A stretch of 64,000 nucleotides of DNA from Rotaria sordida (lineage: Eukaryota > Rotifera > Eurotatoria > Philodinida > Philodinidae): contig CAJNOL010000286.1 of the NCBI GenBank assembly GCA_905250125.1, positions 1 through 64,000 on the forward strand, given 5' to 3'. Of this stretch, positions 20,001 to 30,369 are shown one piece after another. The notes under the pieces were generated by a model. That model saw only the letters and a program-made list of their open reading frames with translations, ran no database searches and was not told where the DNA came from. Each line of letters opens with the position of its first letter. Position 1 is the first letter of the stretch. Made by a program: the position numbers and the translations under genes.

Positions 20001-22054
20001 ATCATTATCATCTTCAAGCACAGAACGTAATCCAGGTTATCTTCAAGGTGCTAATATTATAGCGAGTATCCAAAATGATACCACAATCCAGTATGAATTC
20101 AATTAAAATTTCATTTTATTAATACAAAAAAAAAAAAATTTGTCTTGTTTTTTTTGTAGAACAATAAGTTCTTCACAATTTTCAATTTTAAGACCATTAT
20201 CCACTGGCTATTGTGATTCGAGTAATACACAACGTATGCCAATCAGTTTCGGTGAAAGCATTCGTTCGACATGTAAATACAAGTAAGACGTTCGTTCGAA
20301 ATCATTTTTTTTTTCTATAATTAAAATTATCTAATCATAGCTTGTATCCTATTCAATGGTTTAGATTTAAATAAATCGAACATGACAATTCATAATAATC
20401 TATTATTAAATGAACCTTTTCTAATAAGATAACATAAAAACACATCAAACTACAGTTCTTGAAAGCAACAATTTTAAAGTAAAAAACATGTGATTAAGTC
20501 ACATACAGTATCGTACGAGGATGAAAATGGCATGTGAAAAATGAAGATTTACTCCATAGAATGAACTCTTAGATGATCTCGCTAGTAAACGGTACATGAA
20601 TGTCGATATTCACATTTTGAATTTATCGAAATGTTAAGAAATTTCTTTTTGTTGATTTTATTTTTCAGCATAACGACCAATTGTCGCAGAGTCTTCTGAT
20701 AGACCAATGCCATCGTTATTTTCTAATCCAAGATAACTTAAATATTTACACGGATCAATTTAATCTTTATGTAGTTTTTGTTCAGAACTAAGTTCTATAT
20801 CCGATGACATAATAATAAATCTTTCATAGAGTAGGTATACCTTTTGAAAACATGATTTTCCAAAATATTCTCAAAAATACCAACAATTGTCAGTTCTAAG
20901 TCTTCTTTTCGTAAATAACACCTTCGGAAATCTTGAGAATATCTTAGAGACATAGAACACAAAATTCTTTATTATTTAATTTTAAGTAATTTACTTTTGG
21001 TCTCTGTTTGACAAAAATCAATAAGTGTCAGCAGAGAATAGAAAATTACACTCAACTATATGAAAAATAAAAGAATATCAGCTCATAAATTATTTGTAAT
21101 CAATCTGATTTTTGTGGTAGTACGGTATAAAAGTACAGTGAAAGCTGACCGTATTGGTTTAGCTTATATGTCTTAGTTAAACATTTTTCGTTTTTCTATT
21201 ATACTTAGAAAGTAAGAGAAAAAGACACTAAGATTTAATACAATTTATTCTGGGGCATGCGCTAGTATCAATAGAAAGCCTTAAAAAATTGACTATGGTA
21301 AATATTGTTTTCATTATGAAGATTATAGCAAGTAGAGATTTTTTGCTGGAAAATATTAGTGATCAATAGGAAGCTATGAGGAAACAAGCGATTTTTGTTT
21401 CGTTGAAAGTTCTAATTTAATGACACCTGAATATTGATTTCTTTCTTTTTTTTTTGTTTTTTAATACAGTGCAACCGGTCAAACAACATGTCCTAATATC
21501 TATGACATACTTATGCCTATTAATGCAACTAATTTATATGTAGCTGCCTATAGTAATCCAAATATGTCTAATAGTACCAATGATTGGTTACGTGTTATAT
21601 CTTGCATATCTGCAATAGGATCTCCAAATATTTTTCAATGTCAAAATGGTATTAAATTATATTCAAGTTCGGATGTTGTGTGTTATGTTAAATTAGATAT
21701 TCAAATAGCTTACACAAAAATTGGTTCAATTAGTAATCCACAATTTGTATTGAGTGCAGTTATCTTTCATTATCAAGTAAGAATTAGAAAATATTGATTT
21801 AAATCATTTTGTATTCTTTTCTTTTCTAGACAATCACAACAAATCTATTAAATGATACTTTACTAGTAACGGAAAGTGTTACTTTTCAAGATATATCAGT
21901 TACACCTGTTATTGAACAAGGTCAAATACCAGCACCAAATACTCGTTTACCAGCTGATTTCTTCTATCCATTTTCTACCAATCAAGCAACAAAATTTATG
22001 ACATACTCATATTTGTCTTATTCTTTGATTAGTATTCTTTTGATTCTCATGTAG
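17045..22054 (+). CDS. TCTN: Tectonic-family protein of the ciliary transition zone
   Basis: Thirteen exons: 17045-17141, 17195-17321, 18377-18498, 18568-18698, 19250-19358, 19431-19537, 19601-19619, 19677-19759, 19814-19936, 19990-20090, 20160-20282, 21470-21776, 21830-22054. They total 1674 nt, 557 aa. A hydrophobic signal peptide (about residues 1-18, cut near VYCQ) leads to the tectonic signature [18 protein letters not shown]. Cys-rich extracellular sequence and the FGESI..C motif of the DUF1619 domain follow. The C-terminal hydrophobic stretch [13 protein letters not shown] ends at the stop, suggesting a membrane anchor. Tectonics are secreted or membrane parts of the transition-zone (MKS) complex that gates ciliary membrane content. 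The paralogue (TCTN1, 2 or 3) cannot be assigned. Exon 7 is a 19-nt microexon. Introns 17322-18376, 18699-19249 and 20283-21469 are long, and the middle one carries repeat fragments. Confidence 0.92.
19020..19210 (+). repeat. Dispersed repeat fragment in tectonic intron 4
   Basis: Contains AAGTTTAGCTAGTGTGGCTTCGATC, matched at 59665-59690 in an OPA1 intron by AAGTTTAACTGGTGTGGCTTCGATC, with similar GGGA..GACTTGTGG-like sequence upstream. Internally it repeats the CTAGTGTG motif. No coding content. Confidence 0.55.
20283..21469. other. Large tectonic intron 11
   Basis: 1187 nt with GT..AG borders. AT-rich, no recognisable gene or terminal repeats; it contains only scattered short open frames. 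Confidence 0.6.
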
Positions 22055-22237
22055 ATAATTAAATTTAAAATAGAATACGATTGTTTTTGTTTTTTTGTAT
22101 TATCTCTTAAAAATTAAAACTAATAGATTTATGATGTTTGATCATTTTGTTTTTTGTAATATGTTAACATTAGTGATTGCATTACAATCGATTGACTATC
22201 TTTTGTAATTACTATCATTGGAGCAACAATCTATGAA

Positions 22238-22470
22238 TAAGGCAGAGGTAATTTATCAAGCTCAGCCGAATAATGAAATTTGTTTTTTAAGTTCGAAATG
22301 ATCTGACAATGTTATCTCAATATTTCTGAAATGTCGACCCCTTTGTTACACGGCGGCTGATTGTTGGATTTCAGAAACATTGACATTATAGAATAAGATC
22401 ATTTCAAACCTTAAAAAAATATCGTCATTCAACTCAGCATGGTGAATTACTCTTGCCTAGCTGCCTTTCC
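22238..22470. repeat. Foldback element downstream of tectonic
   Basis: AAGGCAGAGGTAATTTATCA, AGCTCAGCCGAATAATG and TCGAAATGATCTGAC pair with GATCATTTCAAACC, CATTCAACTCAGCATG and TGAATTACTCTTGCCTAGCTGCC on the right. The arms are about 100 bp each around a GC-rich centre (GTTACACGGCGGCTG). Non-coding. It lies in the 817-bp gap between the convergent tectonic and coiled-coil genes, where nothing else was seen. Confidence 0.7.
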
Positions 22471-22871
22471 GGGTGATCAGAGATCAATTGACTGAAATCA
22501 GAAGTCTCAGAGAAAATCTTATAGCTCTTTAGCAGAACGAGCTAGAAATGTCAGCCTTGTGTAGATCGAAAGAGAAGAATTCTTCTATCGAGTAGTTTTA
22601 TTAAAAGTCTAAATCGAAAGGAAAATAGTTTTCCATCAAGAATTTATCTGATTGGTCAATAGTTGATCAACGAAATTTCGATGATTCTAGGCCTTCTCTA
22701 TTGAATGGTGAAAACCTCAGATCTCTATTAAGTTCCTATTAAAAGTTATTTAAAAAACAGCGGAGCATATTATATTTTGAAATAGATAGTAGATAAACGT
22801 CAAAGAATAAATGCTTGAATTTAGTGGCATAATTCATATAGAAATAAATCAAATTTGAAAAAAAAGTGTTT

Positions 22872-23732
22872 TTATTGAGCGGATAAAAATAAAGTTTGTG
22901 GTAATTGTTTCGTAAGTATATCAATTTGTTCATTATATTGTTTTAATGATTGATTATGTTCACGTAATACTTTAATATGTTCTCGTAATTTTTCTAAAGC
23001 TTCTTCATGTAATTGTTCAGTTGTTTGAATAAATGTTTCAATTTGTTTTTGATTATTTTCAAAATATTCTTGTTCTTTATTAATATATTCTTGTTCACGA
23101 ATATTTTGTTCTAAAGCAAGTTCAATATGTTCAATAGCTTTTTGAATATGATCTTCTTCTAATGGTTGTTCATCTTTTATTTCAATATCTAATTGATCTT
23201 GTTTTAATAAATTATCAATATGATTTGCTATTCGTTGATTTTCTTCATAAAGACGATCAACAAGATCATGAACTTGTTGTGCATCATTAGTGCTTGTTGT
23301 TGAAGCAACTAAGGCTGATCGTGTATCAATTATAACTGATTCAAGATGACATAATAAAGATTGACATAATTCATTATTGTTATTATTAGATGATTCACAT
23401 ATATTACGTACTTGTGCCATATGATATTCAAAATCAGACATAACCTTAAGCAAAAGAAAATAGATAATAATAAACAAAACAAAAAAAAAACAAATTTATC
23501 TATAGAATATAATTTACTGCTGATAGCTGACCAATATGTCGATGGATATCGATTTGTTTTCGTTGTAATTCATTGACTGAATAACGTAAAATCTCGAGTG
23601 TTGTTGTATGATCATCATTCATATTTGTTGTTATTAATTCTGTATGTATTGGAATTTTCTACAAATAAGAAATATGTAAAATAATTCAAGTACTTCTCTT
23701 TTTATATTCACTTTTTCACTGTCGACAACCAT
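22872..23732 (-). CDS. Uncharacterised coiled-coil protein
   Basis: Three exons, 23732-23712, 23658-23518 and 23444-22872, all phase 0, total 735 nt, 244 aa. I do not recognise the family. The first exon encodes only MVVDSEK. A downstream ATG at NMNDDHTTT is another possible start. From about residue 25 the protein is strongly helical and charged (LEILRYSVNELQRKQIDIH, then long Glu/Gln/Lys-rich heptads such as LEQNIREQEYINKEQEYFE). It lacks a signal peptide or membrane segment, so it is likely cytosolic or nuclear. It converges on tectonic. Candidate roles (cytoskeletal, tethering, ciliary) are guesses. Confidence 0.7.
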
Positions 23733-24444
23733 GATGTTTATATATATGTAAAATATAGAAATGAATGTATGTATTTATTGAATTTGAATAAGAAAAATAT
23801 CGACATGTGACAAAACAGCTGATTGTTTTCCTTCATTCGACAGATAGCGATTATATGAAGAATACGATGCTATCATCCATACAGAATAGATAGAAATTAA
23901 TTTTCGTCTTGTTCAACTCAAATCTATGTAAGAGTCTTTATGACGTATTAATATCCTTCGAAAGTATCAAATTTTTTATGATTTCTATTGAAAGAATAAG
24001 ATCTTCTAATATTGCATTGTATTAATCAGTTCTATAATGAAAAAATTTGTATGATTGAATTCTATATAGCTATTCAATATTCATTCATCTGTTTTTATAT
24101 TCAGTGTTTCAAAAAAAAACGCTAAAAATGTCCTTGGTTTTTTTAAATTGGTAAAATTGTTTTACTAGCTATTAACCTTTTTTTTTGGATCGAACTCGAT
24201 TTAGTACCGTTGTTAGTCGTAGTCTATAGTAGAGAATCAGCATATATAGTAGTATATCACACTAACATTCATGCTTCTTCTTAATGGGTCCTGATATAGA
24301 CAAGTATTTTTGCATCTTAAAGTGCTAAGAGAAATTGTATTAAAAGAATAATGTGCTATGGTATAACTTTGTTCTATTTTTCACTGGAGCATATATAAAC
24401 TTTATGACATCGATAGGAATATGTACCCTATAACAGTTTTCAAA

Positions 24445-24960
24445 AAAAAAACTTGGTCTTATTTTTTTACAATACTAGTCTTATCAAATTAATTTATTTC
24501 TGTTGGTTACATTATGACTTAATAGCCTACAAGCAATACTAAGTATTGATATATTTGGATAATTTTGTCAATTGTCCTAAGAGGAAAAATGACAGTTAAG
24601 ATCATTACGAATGAAAGTTACCAAAAAACTGATATGATAATATAATAGTCTTACGATAAAGTTGTATTAACGATCGGAAAATGTTCAACGTAATATCTTA
24701 GGTAACAATCACAACATAAAAACCTTGAAATTGACAGAATCATCTTAGAACGAACGTAGAAATAGATAAAATTTGAGAATGAAAATAGAATAGATCAAAA
24801 TACTCAAAAAAAAAAGATTGGAATTTAGCAGATAAATTAACTATTATCTTGAACATCTAAGAATGACGTAAATTGATCAAAAAAACATATTAAAATCGAC
24901 AGAAATGAATGAAAATTACAAAAACAGTATGAAAAATAATAAGACCAAGTTTTTTTTCCA
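24445..24960. repeat. Inverted-repeat element (MITE-like)
   Basis: Left arm AAAAAACTTGGTCTTATTTT..ACAATACT is mirrored on the right by AGTATG..AAATAATAAGACCAAGTTTTTT, arms of roughly 35 bp with further weak pairing inside. The roughly 500-bp interior has no coding sequence. No target duplication could be defined with confidence. Confidence 0.55.
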
Positions 24961-25599
24961 ACTATTGTGAATTTCCATGTCATTTTTCATTTTTCTTAGG
25001 TACCTTCGCAAAATTCAAAGTTAGACAGATTTGGAAAATAAGAAGCATTCCATGTAAGCTGCGACCGACATCATAGGAAGTTTACTCAATCGAAATCGTT
25101 AGAGCTTGCTCAATTTAAGATATTCTGTAGAGATAAGAGTTTCATGAATTTTAACAAAATTGCTTTCAGAAATATTGAACTAGCAATTTTTAATCAATAT
25201 TTAACAAAAAGTCGTGATAATCGCAATTTACAAAAAGTTTTTTCTCTAGACTCCGTGTTACCAGAACAGCTCATCGAATAGAAGTGAAATTTTTAATAGA
25301 TCTATACGTTAAGGAGTTCTACTCGAAAAAGCATGTTCAAATTAAACAGTTGTGCACTTCGCATTTTATGAATTCGTAAACAAAACGAGAAATCTTTATT
25401 TTAGGACTATTTTGACGGTTCATGTCACTTGATTAGACATGTCGTGTGCATCAAGGCAATCCTTCTTAAAATAAGACTTTGAACGAAAATCGTCATTTTC
25501 AAGCTTAGATCATTCAATGACGAGATTTTTATGGTTGACTAAAATGGACCTAAACGTAACAAAAAAACATTGAGAAAATATTTCCTTTAAAGGTTCTCA

Positions 25600-26010
25600 A
25601 TGATTACAAAGTGGAATATCGTTCATCAGCGATAAACATAGTTACGGCTCTCGCAATTTCCATGCCACTGATGGGACACATGAGTAGAGGTATAGCTGAT
25701 ATGAGTACCACCGACGGCCACTACAGCTACTCAATCGTCCCACGACTTTACCAAAAGACGATAGTCTGTGTGAATACCGTACGGAAACATATCTTGAATA
25801 TGATCCAATAGAGCATAGGCAAAATGCAAATCATCCGAGTTGGCAATACAAAAAACAATTGGATCACCGATGTCATTGAAAGTTGATCGATGAATTGCCC
25901 ATACGTATCCTGGATGCGCATATCAATCAGTACGGTTAGGACCAATGGATTTCTTGTAATGAATCGAATAGCCAAAGGAATAATCACTTCTCACCAGCGA
26001 AACTTTCCAG
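25600..26010 (-). pseudogene. Degraded coding fragment of unknown family
   Basis: Two minus-strand frames join through a frameshift near 25872: IPLAIRFITRNPLVLTVLI and DMRIQDTYGQFIDQLSMTS in one, then GDPIVFCIANSDDLHFAYA and LLDHIQDMFPYGIHTDYRLL in the next, followed by stops. The stretch is clearly richer in GC than its surroundings and its residue mix looks protein-like. It has no start or splice structure and stops interrupt it, so it is a broken gene piece, possibly from a retrocopy or transposon. I cannot name the family. Confidence 0.4.
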
Positions 26011-26069
26011 GTGATAAAAAGCTTTTGAAACGAGATTTGTGTGATCACATAAAACCTATTAACGGTAGG

Positions 26070-26290
26070 CAAAACCTAAAATACTTTGTTCCCATGCTGC
26101 TTTCTTTTCGAGTTATGGTCATTTTACTGAATTTCTGTCCTAATGCATGGTAGTCATAAAAAATCCACTATCATCATTTAAACTTGAAACTGTTCCAATG
26201 AAGAGGTCTTATAATCCCTATTATATACCGAACGTTTCAGCTAGGAAGAATGTCTTCTTTCTACGAGAACAGGTTTAGAAGATAACAGGA
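26070..26290. repeat. Half copy of foldback family A
   Basis: TTTCGAGTTATGGTCATTTTACTGAATTTC followed by AACGTTTCAGCTAGGAAGAATG..TTCTTT corresponds to the left arm of the 12918-13416 element. The right arm is missing. Confidence 0.6.
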
Positions 26291-26503
26291 TTTTTAGTAA
26301 TCTCTTCTGAAGTACGTGGATTGATTGAGGGTCTCGTATCCACCCACACCCACGCCCGTCTATTATTCTGAAAACAAAAGCACATATTTGCAATTTTGTT
26401 TTATTGTGTTGTTCAGATCGTTTTTTTTATTATATTTTTATGCACATTCACAACAACTTATTCACTATTTTTTTAACAATGAAAAACAGGAGAAAAAAAT
26501 GAA

Positions 26504-29500
26504 TTAATCAACATTAGGTTTAACATTAGCTGCGTTTGAACGTAGTCTATTGAGTAATTCTTCATTAGTTTTAACATAACATTCACTAGTAGAGTTTGGT
26601 TGAAGTTTTGCTAAAAATAAAAAAAAAATGAAAAAAGAATATTCATAACATAATTTATTCTCATTAATGAAAATTCAAATTCACATACGTGGTGTTACTT
26701 TTCCAATACGATATCGAAATTTACCATCTTTTAATTTAACAATATCTTTACAAACGTCAACTGTTTCTTGAGTAACCACTGTATACTAAATAAACAATAC
26801 GATAGAAAAAAAAACAAAATTTATCCTTTAAAATCTTTTCGATCAATAAATAATTCTTACTGAAAAATCAATTTCTCTTAATGCATTTGCTTCATTTGCT
26901 TTGACACAAAGAAAAACAGCAAGTACACCATCACAATTAATTTGGTTATTGGCAATCTAAAATGTATTCCGTATGGCAATTTTTATAATAAAACAATATA
27001 TCAAACGATCAAAAGAAAAAAAACAATTAAATCAATACTTTGAGAACTTGAAGTGAATCATTCGATGATAATGCTTGAGCAATAGCAAAAGCATTTGATG
27101 TATTCAATCGATTTCCATTAATATTAAATTCTTCTAATGCACTATTTTGTTTAATACAATCAGCTAAAATTTGTCCACTATCAGGTCCTAAACCATTCAT
27201 TTCTAGATTACAATATTTCAAGCGAACGTTTTCCTAGAAATAGAAAAATCATACTTTATTGCCTAGGTAAGAGAAAAATAATTGGTGGGGCAAAATTTTT
27301 ACATTAATTTTGTTGTTTTTTTTTTAATATAGCGTTACAATGCAATATTATAAAGACCTGACTCGTGTTTTATCTTTCTTGTTAGAGAAAACATAATGTC
27401 TAGTGAAAAAAATATATAAAAGAACTTGATCGAAAGTATTTCCTGAAGGTCTTTATAAAAGGTTCAATCTTAGTCACAATTTTTTTATTCAAATATATTT
27501 ATGTGATCTTTTTTTTCATTTTTGACATTCGATGTTTTGTTAAGCATCATATTTATATCATTGTTTGTTACAAGGACAGTTTTCGTATAATATTAAAATA
27601 ATGAGTTCAATGTACAAAGGACTGAACAACACACGACTTAATTAAAAAATTATTTTGATATGTTTTGTCTGAATACTTCATACACAAGCTATGCTCTGTT
27701 CCAAATTATATTGTGTAATAAGGAATTCGATAAGAATGTGGATGAAGAGAGTAGCCACATCCACATCCGCGAGCGACTTGCCCGATTCCCTTATATTGGT
27801 CATTATAAGACACATCGAATATTTCTTTCATTAGTACAGTAATAGTCTTCTATTCTTCCGTTATATAAACCTTAGAAAATAAAAAGAAAATCTTTCGTAT
27901 TATGTGAAGTTTTTTCTAAACGCAAAATAGTTGCGATATAGTTTTCTGTAGCCGATCAGAAAACATATTTGATCAAATTCTTTTATATATTTTTTCAATA
28001 GACATTATACTTTCTCTAATAAAAAAAGGATTAAGGCCATCCCCTCAAAAATTGATCTCAGCCCAGGAACATTCAGATGACACGAAACTTTCAGGATATG
28101 TTAGGGCCGATGATCGATGGCTACGGTAAACTTTTCAGCCCTATATCATGACGTTTGACAGAGATATTCACCAAACAAGGATCAAAAATAGCTCCATCGT
28201 AGCGCCAGGATTTCTCTGTGAACCTTTATTTTACACATTTAAATTCTTTATTGTTTGAAAGCTTGTGTCTAGGGCTAGGCTCTCTTGTGGGCTTTTTTTT
28301 TAACTCTTACTTTTTAAGGCAAGAAAAGAGATAACAAGTTTAATGACTCAAAAAACCCTAAAAAAAATGCCGCTGTTTTTATAGAGATGTTTTCTTATAT
28401 GATAATAAAAAGACTTATCTTATAAAAAGGACCACGAGGGAAGCTAGTCCTAGGTACAAACTTTTAAACAAAAAAAAATATTTGACTTTATCTTTTACTG
28501 TGATAGAGTTCTGCTGGCACTAAATCGTTGATTCCACGTTCTGAGAGAAACGAATATTCTATATATATAAATGCATACTTTAATTCCATTAACAAGATCA
28601 ATGGCACTTCGTCCACGAAATTTATTCCAACTTAAATCAATTGATTCTAATGAATCATTACTACCTACAAAGATTCAATTGATAGATTAGATTTAAACTT
28701 TATCAAGAATATATCTTACTAATAAATGCACCAAGTGTTTTACCACAGTGTTCACCAAAACAATTATGACTTAAATCGAGTTTACGTAAAATTTTATTTT
28801 GCTATAATTAAAATGAATTATTAATATAATATATATATATATATATATTTGATTTAATATAGATGAATGAACTAATTATCATCTTACAATTTGTATGAAA
28901 TATTTCAAATAACTATAATATGTTTTTTGATAAGTATGAGATTAATTTTCGAAAAATAAATAAGATATAAAATATAGATTTATTTACTTCAAATGCTTCG
29001 ATTAATTGTGCAATATCAAGTTCATTGAATTTATTTCCTAGAATAAAAATAATTAATATTCATAGAAAAGATAATAAATGAATTTATAATAATTTCTTTT
29101 CATACCTGATAAATTAATTTTTTTTAAATTTCGATTTAATGTTAATAATCTACATATTTCTTTTGTACCTTCATCACCACCAAGTCGATTATCAGCAAGA
29201 GACTATATGCAAATATATTTACATTCGATTTTTTTGTTTCTTTAATCTTTGTTTTCTTACTAATTCTGTAATAGAATCATTTGTTAAAATTAATTGTGTA
29301 ATATGTTTTGTTGCTTGTTGTTGTAAATAATTACCATCTAAGAATAAATGTTCAACATTAAGATTCGTCTATAACCATATAAGAGAAGAAAAATAAAATA
29401 TTTTTTTTTTTTTTTTTTTTTGATAAAAATAAATTCATCTACATAAAGTGTTTTTGTTATAGCTCGAATGTCTTCTGTATTAAATTGATGATAACGTAAA

Positions 29501-30369
29501 GTCATTTCACTATCTTGTATATGTGCCATAAAATATGAACATGGAATTATATTTGCTTGTTGACAAAGTTCACGATATTGTTCTCTACCGGTTGGATCAT
29601 GAACATTTTGTACAATAGATTCTATTTTAAAATAGAAATGTTATATAAGAATTTCATTTATATTGAATATATATATATATATGCACACACCTGTTTCAAT
29701 ATCAGTATCATAATCTTCATGAGATACTATAGGATTATTTTCACTTGATGATGAAGATGATATCTCATCATCTACACTTATATCATCATCATCGTCGTCA
29801 TCGATTGCAAGAAGATGCGGTGAAAATGGTTTTTCTTCTTCATCATCTTCTTCTTGTCGAGGAGGAGTCTTAGGTGGAATTTGATATGGCATTTTCTTTC
29901 GAAGTGCTTCTAAAATTGTTGCATAAACTTCATCTTGTTGAATTTCAGTAAGAAATGATCTTGGTATAAGTGATACATCAGTTAAAGTTAATACTTCATC
30001 AATATTTGTATCTAAAAAAAAAGAAAGAAATGTTCAAAGAATATTCAAACTATTTATTAAAATACCATCAACTTCAGTTATAATTTTCGTCGGTTGTGAA
30101 TGATTTGTTTGTTTTGGATTTATTCCGAAAATGATTGATGTAGTTGCACTACTAATTTTTGTTGTACCAGATATAGGCCTTGGTTGAACAACACCACCGA
30201 CAAGTTGTTTCGATGTAGAAACAGTTTTTTTTGATGTTGCTGTTGTTGTAGTATGTGTTCGATCTCGATTACGTGCTGTATCTGTTTGTATTCGCTAGAT
30301 ATAAATAATAATAAATAAATAAATTTAAATAAATTTAAATCGAAATACCTGTTGATTTTTTAGAGGCAT
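26504..30369 (-). CDS. LRRC74: Leucine-rich-repeat protein of the LRRC74 type
   Basis: Thirteen exons: 30369-30349, 30294-30066, 30011-29691, 29621-29443, 29368-29261, 29202-29106, 29037-28988, 28801-28720, 28664-28579, 27233-27039, 26956-26861, 26785-26689, 26610-26504. They total 1668 nt, 555 aa. Residues 1-85 are Ser/Thr-rich. About 120-185 is an acidic segment with DDDDDDD and SSSSSS. At about 200-215 lies YRELCQQANIIPCSYFMAHI, the conserved lead-in of LRRC74A/B. RNI-type leucine-rich repeats follow (LFLDGNYL, SLADNRLGGDEGT, KLDLSHNCFGEHCG, SIDLSWNKFRG, EFNINGNRLNTSNA) to about 490. The C-terminal tail has no domain I know. LRRC74 function is poorly defined; the repeats form a protein-binding solenoid, probably cytosolic. 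The 1345-nt intron 27234-28578 carries dispersed repeats. Confidence 0.85.
27310..28030 (+). repeat. Dispersed repeat, family D, in the LRRC74-like gene
   Basis: Second copy of the family seen at 15360-16000, same strand. Shared landmarks are TATAGCGTTACAATGCAATAT, CTGAAGGTC, CGTATAATATTAAAATAA, AGTTCAATGTACAA, TCGAATATTTCTTTCATTAGTACAGTAATAGT and GAAGTTTTTTCTAAACGC. It is antisense to the host gene. Confidence 0.7.

Larger units (their letters stand above)
23733..26503. other. Intergenic region with repeats and a decayed coding fragment
   Basis: About 2.8 kb upstream of the coiled-coil gene and downstream of the LRRC74-like gene. It contains an inverted-repeat element (24445-24960), a degraded minus-strand coding fragment (25600-26010), a half copy of foldback family A (26070-26290) and a CCCACACCC-rich patch at 26340-26358. 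Nothing else was supported. Confidence 0.6.

Noticed and set aside
22739-22933. Minus-strand open frame overlapping the coiled-coil gene
   Set aside because: It is out of frame with the coiled-coil exon and runs into repeat-like sequence; no protein family features.
26340-26358. CCCACACCC-rich patch as a possible internal telomere repeat
   Set aside because: It is too short and irregular; no tandem array of a fixed unit is present here or at the similar patches near 39150 and 46340.
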